Below are positions 17,042 through 23,829 of a stretch of DNA of 64,000 nt, piece after piece. The stretch spans positions 1-64,000 of IMG/VR virus record IMGVR_UViG_3300023179_000039. One strand, 5' to 3'. The first letter of the stretch is position 1, and each line of letters starts with the position of its first letter. The notes beneath the pieces are model-generated. The model was not told the origin of the DNA and searched no databases. It saw only the letters and a program-made list of their open reading frames with translations. The translations under genes and the position numbers were made by a program. The DNA is from a virus.

Positions 17042-17713
17042 TTAAACGCCCCAGCTTGTTCCGCCAAATAGATTCGAATAACCTTGAGTTGTCTTATTAC
17101 CAACTGGCGCGGCTTTACTACTGCTGCTATCCGGAGGAATCTGCTTTAAAACATTACTAATATTAATTCCTGATTCCTTTTCAACTTCATTAATAAAATT
17201 TCTAATATGATTTACAGGCGGCTGGTTTTGTAAATTTTCAACCGGTACAGCGGGAGGTACATTAGAGTTATTTGAAAGATTAGATACTACGGCAGAATTT
17301 TTATCATGCTCCCATACCTCTACCCTCTCTACCCAACATCTTTCTTTTGTAATTTCGCGAATATAACGATCTGCGGCTTTCAAACACCACTCAGCAGTCT
17401 TTTCTATCCCTACACCTTCAGGCATAATTCTTAAATCGCATCCTCCTGCTGTATGTAACGTTTTAAATCCTTCAAGTAAAGGGTCATCTCCTGCTACACA
17501 TAATGTATGATCAAATTGTTTTTCAAGTATATCTTTTAACCCTTTTAAACCTCCAAAGTCAACTACCCAATTCTTTTCATCTAATGTTGTACAACCAAAC
17601 CAAAACTTAGCAATTAATCTATAACCATGTACAAATTTGCAATGACTATCAGCTTTCCACTGTCTAAACGCACAACTACCTAATTCAATAACTTTTGTAC
17701 TAGTATACTTCAT
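17042..17713 (-). CDS. queD: 6-carboxy-tetrahydropterin synthase QueD, with C-terminal extension
   Basis: Converts dihydroneopterin triphosphate to 6-carboxy-tetrahydropterin, second step to preQ0. Metal and catalytic motifs: HCKFVHGYR (about residues 24-32), FDHTLC with the Asp-His pair, VGIEKTAEWC, and VERVEVWEHDKNSA near residue 145. The family core ends near residue 150. The last 70 residues are Ser/Pro/Asn-rich with a short predicted helix and are not part of QueD. The start codon has a leader of about 40 nt from the nearest -10-like element, unlike most early genes here. Convergent with phoH, with which it abuts directly. Confidence 0.9.
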   Translation of the reverse strand: MKYTSTKVIELGSCAFRQWKADSHCKFVHGYRLIAKFWFGCTTLDEKNWVVDFGGLKGLKDILEKQFDHTLCVAGDDPLLEGFKTLHTAGGCDLRIMPEGVGIEKTAEWCLKAADRYIREITKERCWVERVEVWEHDKNSAVVSNLSNNSNVPPAVPVENLQNQPPVNHIRNFINEVEKESGINISNVLKQIPPDSSSSKAAPVGNKTTQGYSNLFGGTSWGV

Positions 17714-17779
17714 ATATCCGGTAAACGTCTTTTCTATTATCTATAATATTATAACGCTACTATTTTAAAAATCAACTGA

Positions 17780-17926
17780 TTATTTTATATAACCGTTAAT
17801 ATTATTTTCAGAAATATATTTTTCTGCTTCTTCTTTTGTATTAAAAGTTATAATATTACCGTCTTTATCGACTAATGAATTATTGTCGACAATTATAACA
17901 AAACCGCGTTTAGTTAGAAGACGCAT
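17780..17926 (-). CDS. Small protein, 48 aa
   Basis: Read from the complement: starts MRLLTKRGFVIIVDNN, continues LVDKDGNIITFNTKEEAEKY and ends NNINGYIK before TAA at 17780. The order of hydrophobic strand, charged turn and helix looks like a real small domain. The ATG overlaps the 3' end of the 71-aa gene by 17 nt, which suggests coupled translation. Function unknown. Confidence 0.55.
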   Translation of the reverse strand: MRLLTKRGFVIIVDNNSLVDKDGNIITFNTKEEAEKYISENNINGYIK

Positions 17927-18125
17927 TATTAGTTGGCTTATAAAGCTCAGTTAGTATGTTGTCAACTAATTCGTTAAAAGATTCTTTTTTGAGAAACTTC
18001 TTTATTTCTTTTTTGGGCATTTCTTTTGCAACTTTTTTTGCTGCGCCTTTAACGCCTTTTTGATGTTTTTTAGCACCCATTACGGCGCCGAAGAATTTTC
18101 TTTGTTTTTCAGATTTTGCGGGCAT
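17910..18125 (-). CDS. Small basic phage protein (MPAKSEKQRKFFGAV type), 71 aa
   Basis: MPAKSEKQRKFFGAVMGAKK followed by KGAAKKVAKEMPKKEIKKFL is a sequence type I recognise from many marine and other phages, usually as a short DUF-type protein with no assigned function. The C-terminal tail (FNELVDNILTELYKPTNN) resembles the targeting peptides at the start of neighbouring cargo-like genes, but here it lies at the wrong end. A late-type octamer (ATTAAATA) ends 5 nt before the ATG. Confidence 0.75.
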   Translation of the reverse strand: MPAKSEKQRKFFGAVMGAKKHQKGVKGAAKKVAKEMPKKEIKKFLKKESFNELVDNILTELYKPTNNASSN

Positions 18126-18130
18126 ACAAT

Positions 18131-18138
18131 TATTTAAT
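18131..18138 (-). promoter_or_regulatory. Late-type octamer, 71-aa gene
   Basis: ATTAAATA, one mismatch from the common form, ends 5 nt before the ATG at 18125. Confidence 0.5.
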
Positions 18139-18162
18139 AATAATAGTTGTTAAAACACTATA

Positions 18163-19017
18163 TTATTTCGAATATATTCGCTTTGCTGCGACAATATTAT
18201 TCTTAACATCTTGTATTTCATAATTATACATTCTACCATGGTCATCTTTTATTGTAAAAACAACACCTTTCTTAGGATCAGTTCCGGAAGCTGTTGAAGA
18301 AGATGGAGTTTGTCTGGTTGTACTTTGTGTTGTAGGTGTTGTTGTAGCCGTGGTTGAAGTTCCTGCAGGAGCTGTTCCTGGTAATCCTCCAGATATAACC
18401 TGACCTTGTGTAACTTGCCCTGCACCCTGTATAGTACCTGAAGATGTAGTACCTGGTGTTACTGCAGTAGCTGATGTCTGACCTGGCTTTTGTTGCTGCT
18501 GACCGCCTGCTAGCAATGCCTTTACGTCATTAATGTCAAACTCTTCTATATCTTTATCAGGCTTATTCATATCTTTCATAGCATTGTAAGCATTGCTTAC
18601 ACCCTGCTTAACCATACCGGTGGGGTTATTACCTAAGAAAAAATTTCTTGCTGTTTTTACCGGTGAATCTAATGCCGCTTTACCTGCTGCTATAGCGGCG
18701 CCTGCACTAAATTTTCCAGCAGTTTTTGCAGCGCTACCTATATTTTGTGCTGCAGCTCCTACTACACTTCCAACACCTTGTTTTAGCTGGCTTAAGCCAC
18801 TCTTTACACCCGGGGTTGCAGCTGCTGTAGCTCTACCTAACCTGGTAGCCATACTAGGAGTATTTTGCTGTTGCTGTTGAGCTTGTTGTTGCATTTGTCT
18901 AGCATGGTTTGCAACATTATTTCTATAAGCCTGTGAAGTCGGTCTTCTTATAAATGAAGACATAGGAGCTTCATTTAATATTAAATCTACTAAATTATCA
19001 AAATTAAGATGCATCAT
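18163..19017 (-). CDS. Low-complexity late protein with capsid-targeting-like N-terminus, 284 aa
   Basis: The N-terminus MMHLNFDNLVDLILNEAPMS has the T4 internal-protein pattern: a short amphipathic stretch ending in L-N-E before AP, a likely gp21 site. The body is low complexity: a Gln run (about 42-52), an Ala/Gly/Val-rich helical part (60-145), a second Gln run, then Thr/Ser/Gly/Pro repeats (175-245). The last 35 residues form a compact unit, GVVFTIKDDHGRMYNYEIQD with VKNNIVAAKRIYSK. Likely a head-interior or other virion protein. It is coupled to the upstream 145-aa gene by a 14-nt overlap. Confidence 0.65.
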   Translation of the reverse strand: MMHLNFDNLVDLILNEAPMSSFIRRPTSQAYRNNVANHARQMQQQAQQQQQNTPSMATRLGRATAAATPGVKSGLSQLKQGVGSVVGAAAQNIGSAAKTAGKFSAGAAIAAGKAALDSPVKTARNFFLGNNPTGMVKQGVSNAYNAMKDMNKPDKDIEEFDINDVKALLAGGQQQQKPGQTSATAVTPGTTSSGTIQGAGQVTQGQVISGGLPGTAPAGTSTTATTTPTTQSTTRQTPSSSTASGTDPKKGVVFTIKDDHGRMYNYEIQDVKNNIVAAKRIYSK

Positions 19018-19441
19018 CTGAAATAAACTCCTTATAAAGATCAGCCAGTTTTTCCTTAGTATAGCCGCATTGATTAATTATCTGCTCTATATCATTTAAG
19101 TTATCTGAATTGGTAACTTGAAATATAATTGGATCGTTTTCAACCATACCATTTTGTATAAGTTTATTTATTATAAAATGCTTTAAAGAATGAAAAGCAT
19201 CTTCAGCTGCATCATCTGCTAATGCTTCAATAAACTCAATAGGTATATCTTCAATACCAAGCTCAGGTGTTAAAATTAAAATCTTTAAATGACTTTTACC
19301 CTCTTCTAATACATAACCCTCATAACCATCTACTTTAGAAAAATCAGCCTCAGCACTTACAAGAGCCGGATCTACTTTAATCCTTATACGCTTTAAAGCA
19401 GTCTTCTTTAAGCTTTCAAGAATTAAGTCATTATAATTCAC
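19004..19441 (-). CDS. Late protein with capsid-targeting-like N-terminus, 145 aa
   Basis: Starts at a GTG at 19441, because the octamer CATAAATA ends exactly 5 nt upstream; a longer in-frame ATG at 19477 lies before the promoter. The product begins MNYNDLILESLKKTALKRIR: I-L-E|S is a likely gp21 cleavage site. The remainder (VDGYEGYVLEEGKSHLKILI) suggests a small barrel strand pair, then an acidic region ELGIEDIPIEFIEALADDAA. I recall similar proteins beside other virion cargo genes in marine T4-like phages, but the function is unknown. Confidence 0.65.
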   Translation of the reverse strand: MNYNDLILESLKKTALKRIRIKVDPALVSAEADFSKVDGYEGYVLEEGKSHLKILILTPELGIEDIPIEFIEALADDAAEDAFHSLKHFIINKLIQNGMVENDPIIFQVTNSDNLNDIEQIINQCGYTKEKLADLYKEFISDDAS

Positions 19442-19446
19442 ATTAT

Positions 19447-19454
19447 TATTTATG
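19447..19454 (-). promoter_or_regulatory. Late promoter octamer, 145-aa gene
   Basis: CATAAATA ends 5 nt before the GTG at 19441 and decides that start. Confidence 0.6.
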
Positions 19455-19489
19455 TTGATCTTGTTACATCTTATCATATAATAGCTGAT
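19455..19489 (+). promoter_or_regulatory. Sigma70-type promoter, folE
   Basis: TTGATC (19455-19460), 16-nt spacer, TATAAT (19477-19482), then 7 nt to the folE ATG. Confidence 0.65.
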
Positions 19490-20137
19490 ATGTTTAAGAA
19501 GAAATTAGCTTTCGCGAACCATAATCATCCTCATACTCAAGAAGAAAGAGAACAAATAATAGAAAGAGCAGCTAAAGCATACGAGGCTTATATGGATGCT
19601 CTAGGTTACGATTGGAGAAATGATCCAAATAGTGCCGACACTCCAAGAAGAGTGACAAAAGCATTCGTTGATGATCTTGCGTGGGGTTGTTATAGTGAAC
19701 CGCCTAAGATTACTGCGTTTGACAATACTGACGGTTATGATGGTATTGTATGTCAAAATAATATTAAAGTTGTATCACTATGCTCTCATCATCATGCACC
19801 GTTTACAGGGTTTGCACATGTTGCTTATATTCCTTCTAAAGATGGTAAGGTTATCGGTCTAAGTAAGCTTAATCGTATTGTTGATTGGTTTTCAAGGAGA
19901 CCACAAATACAAGAAGGGCTTACAAAACAGATACATCAGTTCATTGATGAAACATGTAAGAAAAATAATGGTGTTGCAGTATTAATAGAAGCAAATCATA
20001 CTTGTTGCTCTAATAGGGGCATCAAGCATGATAGCTCTATGCGCACTGCAAGAATGTCCGGTGCATTTTTAGATAATAAAGATAATTCAAGAGCAGAATT
20101 TTATAAGTTTGTAGAATTCTCTAAATCAAAAGTTTAG
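19490..20137 (+). CDS. folE: GTP cyclohydrolase I FolE
   Basis: First step of pterin and 7-deazaguanine synthesis: GTP to dihydroneopterin triphosphate. The 215-residue protein shows ADTPRRVTKAFVDDL, VVSLCSHHHAPFTGFAHVAY (Zn-binding Cys and His), GLSKLNRIVDWFSRRPQIQE and NHTCCSNRGI (third Zn ligand), all classic FolE text. An early-type promoter precedes the ATG closely. With QueD, QueE and QueC it completes the path to preQ0. The 3' end overlaps the convergent GIY-YIG gene by 12 nt. Confidence 0.95.
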   Translation: MFKKKLAFANHNHPHTQEEREQIIERAAKAYEAYMDALGYDWRNDPNSADTPRRVTKAFVDDLAWGCYSEPPKITAFDNTDGYDGIVCQNNIKVVSLCSHHHAPFTGFAHVAYIPSKDGKVIGLSKLNRIVDWFSRRPQIQEGLTKQIHQFIDETCKKNNGVAVLIEANHTCCSNRGIKHDSSMRTARMSGAFLDNKDNSRAEFYKFVEFSKSKV

Positions 20138-20749
20138 TCGTTTTTTACCTCTTATTTTTATATTATTATTTTTTAATAATATACATATGGTAGGTACTGA
20201 GCAATTATATTTTAAAGATATTGTTTTTGCAGATTTACCTAAACTATACATTAAAATAATGTCATTAATTTCGTCTTTAGTAAATTTAAAACGAGAGCCT
20301 CTACTGTAAGTTTTTATTTTAGAAATTCTGAGATATCTAAGAACACTAGTCTCATGGAGACCGACAACCTCACCAATTTTTTTAGCTGTAAATTTTTTAT
20401 TAACATATAAATTAATTATTGTTCTTAAAATATTAGGATCTAAAATTTTAAATCCTTTTTGATTTACTACTTTATAATTTAATAAAGTACCACCATCCTC
20501 TATTCTTTTAAACTTTTTTATTAATTTTTCTTCTAAATTTAATGCTTGTTCTTCTGTTAAATTATCTTGAATTATACTAACAATTTGTTCGTTAGTAAAT
20601 CCGGTTTTAAGCAATTTTTGTCTTTTATTTTCACATCTTCCACTTTGATGAAAATTTGTTGATCTAGAGTCTGTACCTTTACCTACATAAAAGGTTATAT
20701 TTTTTACAGGTACTTTCCAGGTATAAACATAAAATCGATTATTATCCAT
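20126..20749 (-). CDS. GIY-YIG homing-type endonuclease with tandem HTH
   Basis: N-terminal nuclease domain: FYVYTWKVPVKNITFYVGKG carries the GIY...YIG equivalents. SGRCENKRQKLLK and EEQALNLEEKLIKKF (the metal-binding Glu helix) follow, as in Seg/I-TevI-type nucleases. The second half holds two DNA-recognition helix-turn-helix units: KFTAKKIGEVVGLHETSVLR at about 120 and GKSAKTISLKYNCSVPTICI at about 175. This layout is a free-standing homing endonuclease that invades a neighbouring locus. The likely target lies near folE or the site occupied by this gene. Codon use is strongly AT, more than its neighbours. Confidence 0.85.
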   Translation of the reverse strand: MDNNRFYVYTWKVPVKNITFYVGKGTDSRSTNFHQSGRCENKRQKLLKTGFTNEQIVSIIQDNLTEEQALNLEEKLIKKFKRIEDGGTLLNYKVVNQKGFKILDPNILRTIINLYVNKKFTAKKIGEVVGLHETSVLRYLRISKIKTYSRGSRFKFTKDEINDIILMYSLGKSAKTISLKYNCSVPTICILLKNNNIKIRGKKRLNF

Positions 20750-20813
20750 AAAATTATATTTATCTTTATAGTAAGATTTTCTTGTAAAGAGTTAAAAACT
20801 TATCTAATTATCG

Positions 20814-20821
20814 ACTAAATA
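20814..20821 (+). promoter_or_regulatory. Late-type octamer, 107-aa gene
   Basis: ACTAAATA ends 5 nt before the GTG at 20827. Confidence 0.45.
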
Positions 20822-20826
20822 TTTAT

Positions 20827-21150
20827 GTGAGTCGGTCGCTGTTAATAAATGGCGATTTAATAAACCCTCCGTCGTCAATATCTTGTGTGAGGGATATAAC
20901 CTTTATTGCACACGAGTATCTTGATTTAGACGTAATAATTGAATGTATAGCTGAAAAAGATTTTTATCATCGTTATCTTAAAAACTTCGGTGCTATGGAT
21001 TACGTAGATGAGTTAACAGCGTTTGGTGAAGAGGAAGGTATGAGAATTGATAATGATTTTCACTATGACCCGACTATCTATGTAACAGATATTATTGATG
21101 CAAAGAATGTACAGTTAATCTTGAGGTGTATCGGCTTCAGAGGCTTTTGA
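20827..21150 (+). CDS. Hypothetical late protein, 107 aa
   Basis: Not recognised. A mixed alpha/beta small protein: FIAHEYLDLDVIIECIAEKD, YLKNFGAMDYVDELTAFGEE, then HYDPTIYVTDIIDAKNVQLI. GTG start fixed by the octamer 5 nt upstream; the overlapping ATG one base earlier is in another frame. Its 3' end overlaps the convergent protease gene by 36 nt. Confidence 0.6.
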   Translation: MSRSLLINGDLINPPSSISCVRDITFIAHEYLDLDVIIECIAEKDFYHRYLKNFGAMDYVDELTAFGEEEGMRIDNDFHYDPTIYVTDIIDAKNVQLILRCIGFRGF

Positions 21151-21777
21151 CTTTTTCTTTAAAACTAAAAAAGGTTTTTTGGTATTCGGATTGTATATCT
21201 TTAAAGTATCCTGACCCTTAAATTTAGGACTACCGCTTTTATTTACAATTAAAGTCTTTTGCTTATTAGCTATGGCACGAATTGCATTTTCAGAGTAACT
21301 TGGTCTTTTCCAGTCTTTAGCAAGCTTATCTTTTTTATTAATTGCAGATACATTATATTTTGTTGATTCATGTACTGGTTCTTTATTAACATCTATAACA
21401 GCATTTAGCTTTTTTAGGAACGGTTCACCTACAAGAATAGGATCTTCATTTTCAGAGCGATCTGCTATACTAAAAGGCACATCTTTATATTCTTTTCCGT
21501 TTATTTTAATGTTTAGCTTAACAATTGGTCTATCTTCTTTTACACCACTACCAATATGAATTTTTATGTCCCCTGCTCGTGGTGCTTTTATTTTTTTACC
21601 ATCTACAGTAGTAAAAGAAACGGTTTCACCATCCTCGGAAACATCTACCCCATGAAGGACATTATAAGCCTCATTACCACTATCAATCTTTGCTTTAATT
21701 GGGCCAAGGCCTTCAATATCAATTATTTCATTGACACCAAATACTGGTTTATCGTAAAATTCTTTGAAAGATTCCAC
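21115..21777 (-). CDS. Retropepsin-like (RimB / Zn_protease-type) aspartic protease, late gene
   Basis: Residues 14-125 match the RimB-like aspartic protease family: IIDIEGLGPIKAKIDSGNEA contains the catalytic D-S-G (residues 32-34), where cellular members have D-T-G. RPIVKLNIKINGKEYKDVPF, FSIADRSENEDPILVGEPFL and KKLNAVIDVNKE complete the retropepsin-like fold. The C-terminal 90 residues are basic. GTG start set by AATAAATA 5 nt upstream. The N-terminus MESFKEFYDKP resembles T4 capsid-targeting peptides but lacks a clear (I/L)-x-E. A virion-packaged protease is possible. Known members modify or cleave small substrates; the target here is unknown. Confidence 0.75.
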   Translation of the reverse strand: MESFKEFYDKPVFGVNEIIDIEGLGPIKAKIDSGNEAYNVLHGVDVSEDGETVSFTTVDGKKIKAPRAGDIKIHIGSGVKEDRPIVKLNIKINGKEYKDVPFSIADRSENEDPILVGEPFLKKLNAVIDVNKEPVHESTKYNVSAINKKDKLAKDWKRPSYSENAIRAIANKQKTLIVNKSGSPKFKGQDTLKIYNPNTKKPFLVLKKKSKASEADTPQD

Positions 21778-21782
21778 AAAGA

Positions 21783-21790
21783 TATTTATT
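21783..21790 (-). promoter_or_regulatory. Late promoter octamer, protease gene
   Basis: AATAAATA ends 5 nt before the GTG at 21777. Confidence 0.6.
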
Positions 21791-21822
21791 GATTATAAAG
21801 AGGTTTTCATGATAATAGTATT
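21789..21822 (+). promoter_or_regulatory. Sigma70-type promoter, deaminase gene
   Basis: TTGATT (21789-21794), 16 nt, GATAAT (21811-21816), then 6 nt to the GTG. It partly overlaps the divergent late octamer of the protease gene. Confidence 0.55.
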
Positions 21823-22230
21823 GTGGATAACATACTAACTAAGTGTACTGAGATTTCATATGCTTTATTAAAGAAGCATGGTAATTATCGTTGCAAGCAT
21901 TTCTCGTTTATTTTTCAAAGAAATAGGCTTATTTCCATAGGTATTAATAATCCGACTAAAACGCATCCAAAAAATTTAGAAATTGGGTTTTTTAATAAGA
22001 GGGGTGAAGATATATCTCATACCGTTGGTGTACATTCTGAGCTTTCTGCTATTTTAAAACTTGGAGAAGAAGATTGCTCCAAATTTACATTAGTTAATAC
22101 AAGAATTAATCGTAATCACCAATTAGATTTCTCTAAACCATGTGAAGGATGTACATCTCTTCTAGAGCAGCTTAACTTAAGAAAGATTTATTATTCAACA
22201 ATTAAAGGTTACCAGTTCTTACAGCTGTAA
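21823..22230 (+). CDS. Cytidine/deoxycytidylate deaminase-like protein
   Basis: A 135-residue zinc deaminase-fold protein. GVHSELSAILKLG supplies the His71 ligand and Glu73 proton donor, and PCEGC the two Cys ligands (107, 110). The arrangement H-x-E...P-C-x2-C is the superfamily signature. Whether it acts on cytidine, dCMP, a tRNA or a pterin-like substrate cannot be decided. It is short and lacks the extended insert of T4 dCMP deaminase. GTG start set by the early-type promoter. The 3' end overlaps the convergent 95-aa gene by 22 nt. Confidence 0.8.
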   Translation: MDNILTKCTEISYALLKKHGNYRCKHFSFIFQRNRLISIGINNPTKTHPKNLEIGFFNKRGEDISHTVGVHSELSAILKLGEEDCSKFTLVNTRINRNHQLDFSKPCEGCTSLLEQLNLRKIYYSTIKGYQFLQL

Positions 22231-22496
22231 TATTTAGGTGTCCCCGGTTTTGCAGACGAGCATTTATGCCTAGCTCTAAATGATTTACGTCTTTTTGGAT
22301 TTGATTTTTTTATGCGCAATCCCGGGTCACCGTAATGAATTCTCTTTAATTTACCGTCTACTCTAGCACAACGCATGTATTTCTTGTCTGAACGTGTAGA
22401 AGATTGCTGCCCAGTAACCTTTGTACAGCGAGAACCTTTTTTCTCTTCTAATATATCTTGTTCCAATGCATTGATAAACGCTTTCTCGAATAACAT
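22209..22496 (-). CDS. Cys/Arg-rich virion-type protein with capsid-targeting-like N-terminus, 95 aa
   Basis: N-terminus LFEKAFINALEQDILEEKKG ends in I-L-E|E, a likely gp21 site. The body (KYMRCARVDGKLKRIHYGDP, then KKSNPKRRKSFRARHKCSS and TPKYYSCKNW) is a sequence type I recognise from proteins of marine T4-like phages. It is a compact Cys/Arg/Lys-rich module that could bind nucleic acid or metal. The strong positive charge suits a protein packed with DNA in the head. The promoter is the perfect T4 consensus TATAAATA, 5 nt from the ATG. Confidence 0.75.
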   Translation of the reverse strand: MLFEKAFINALEQDILEEKKGSRCTKVTGQQSSTRSDKKYMRCARVDGKLKRIHYGDPGLRIKKSNPKRRKSFRARHKCSSAKPGTPKYYSCKNW

Positions 22497-22501
22497 AAAA
22501 T

Positions 22502-22509
22502 TATTTATA
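22502..22509 (-). promoter_or_regulatory. Late promoter, perfect TATAAATA
   Basis: Exact T4 late consensus, ending 5 nt before the ATG at 22496. Confidence 0.75.
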
Positions 22510-22514
22510 CTTTG

Positions 22515-22522
22515 AATAAATA
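22515..22522 (+). promoter_or_regulatory. Late promoter octamer, 214-aa gene
   Basis: AATAAATA ends 5 nt before the ATG at 22528; divergent from the late promoter at 22502-22509. Confidence 0.65.
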
Positions 22523-22527
22523 TTTAT

Positions 22528-23172
22528 ATGTTCTCGAAAGATTTTAACGCTCTTAACGATCTTTATAATAAAAAGATTATAACTGAAAGCTTAGGCTTAG
22601 GACCCCTAGCTGATCAAAATTCTGCACCTTCTGTTAGCAAGCCTACTAAGATACCGCTTCCTCCTAAGAAAGAATGTGGCTGTGAAGAAGAAGAGCATTG
22701 TGCAGCAGCTGCTAAAGGTTGTAAATGTAACGGTTGTCCAGAATGTAAAGCCAACCAACATAATAAAAGCGAAGACTGTGAAGGTTACGATCCTACCACC
22801 CACGATAGCAACGGTGAAATGGCTAAACAATTACTTTATAGATGTGCTAAACTTTCAGTTATGCTTCACGATTTGTTAGCAGGTAAAGATAATATTGAAG
22901 CATGGGTTTTAAGCAAACTTACCAATGCACATGATCAATTAAATTCGGTATTTGGTTATGAAGATTATGAAGCTATAAAAAACCCGGAACACGGTATGTG
23001 CGGTGATGGCGGAAGCTTAGAAGAAAATAATGAAGAAGAGTTGTTTGCTGCTATAGCTAAAGGCGGTGATAGTTTACTTTCCAATTTAAAGAGTGTATTA
23101 AAGAAAGAATCTAAAGAAACATTAGAAAAAGTGTTACTAGAGACAATACTTATACTAGAAAAGAAAAGATAA
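22528..23172 (+). CDS. Cys-cluster virion-type protein with capsid-targeting-like N-terminus, 214 aa
   Basis: N-terminus FNALNDLYNKKIITESLGLG ends in I-T-E|S, a likely gp21 site. Residues about 48-80 form a cysteine cluster (CGCEEEEHC, then CKCNGCPEC) that probably binds Zn or another metal. The middle (NGEMAKQLLYRCAKLSVMLH, then NIEAWVLSKLTNAHDQL and VFGYEDYEA) is a helical unit I recognise from several virion proteins of marine T4-like phages. The acidic and helical C-terminus follows. Together these point to a head-interior protein. Strand is opposite to the other cargo-like genes around it. Confidence 0.7.
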   Translation: MFSKDFNALNDLYNKKIITESLGLGPLADQNSAPSVSKPTKIPLPPKKECGCEEEEHCAAAAKGCKCNGCPECKANQHNKSEDCEGYDPTTHDSNGEMAKQLLYRCAKLSVMLHDLLAGKDNIEAWVLSKLTNAHDQLNSVFGYEDYEAIKNPEHGMCGDGGSLEENNEEELFAAIAKGGDSLLSNLKSVLKKESKETLEKVLLETILILEKKR

Positions 23173-23829
23173 TTATTTTAGCTTGGCGTTAAACAGATTA
23201 TAAATTTTTGGATCAAACTTACCAATTACGCTTGTAACAATCTCTTTACGCTGTTGTTCGTTTGCCGCCTTATACATATTTCTTAGTTCAGTAGCACTTG
23301 TTATAGCTTTTTTTCCTATATTAAAAGTTATAGTACCCGGTGAATATATATAGCCATGTCCACCGGCTTCTTTAAACGGAACCATTTCATTTAAATTTTT
23401 AAAAGGCTGAAAATATGTAGGTGTACCTTTTTTAGTCATACCAAAAGAAAATCGAGGATCCTCTTTCATATCTTTCTCTCCTACAACATAAATTACTTTG
23501 GCAATATTAGAATCATAATCTTTTAAAATTTCTAATGGCTTATAAGGCTGTTTTACTAATCTTATCTCTTGTTCGGGTATACCTGCAGCCATCATAATTT
23601 GTTTTTTTTCATTGAAGTTAAATGGATAACGACCTGGGTCTTTTGCAGCATCTTTTGTGGGCATATCAGAAGTAGCTATAAAAAAATCTGCACCTGGAAA
23701 TTGCTTTTTTGCCATATCAAAAAATCTCTTATGACCTATATGAAAAGGTTGAAAGCGCCCAGGAAAAATTACAATCAAATTATTTTTTTGATGCATTAAA
23801 ATTTCATTTACTAATTTGTCAAATTTCAT
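23173..23829 (-). CDS. Adenylyl/cytidylyltransferase-like protein (NMNAT-type)
   Basis: A 218-residue HIGH-motif nucleotidyltransferase. VIFPGRFQPFHIGHKRFFDM (HIGH at residues 30-33) matches the NMNAT/NadM-like 'GRFQPFH.GH', and ITSATELR near residue 180 is the second nucleotide-binding motif (IS-x-T-x-x-R). The enzyme class joins a nucleotide to a phosphorylated partner with release of PPi. The N-terminus MKFDKLVNEILMHQKN is targeting-like but its cleavage site is unclear. Its start overlaps the stop of the ligase-like gene (ATGA), and I recall this pair adjacent in related phages. Confidence 0.8.
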   Translation of the reverse strand: MKFDKLVNEILMHQKNNLIVIFPGRFQPFHIGHKRFFDMAKKQFPGADFFIATSDMPTKDAAKDPGRYPFNFNEKKQIMMAAGIPEQEIRLVKQPYKPLEILKDYDSNIAKVIYVVGEKDMKEDPRFSFGMTKKGTPTYFQPFKNLNEMVPFKEAGGHGYIYSPGTITFNIGKKAITSATELRNMYKAANEQQRKEIVTSVIGKFDPKIYNLFNAKLK

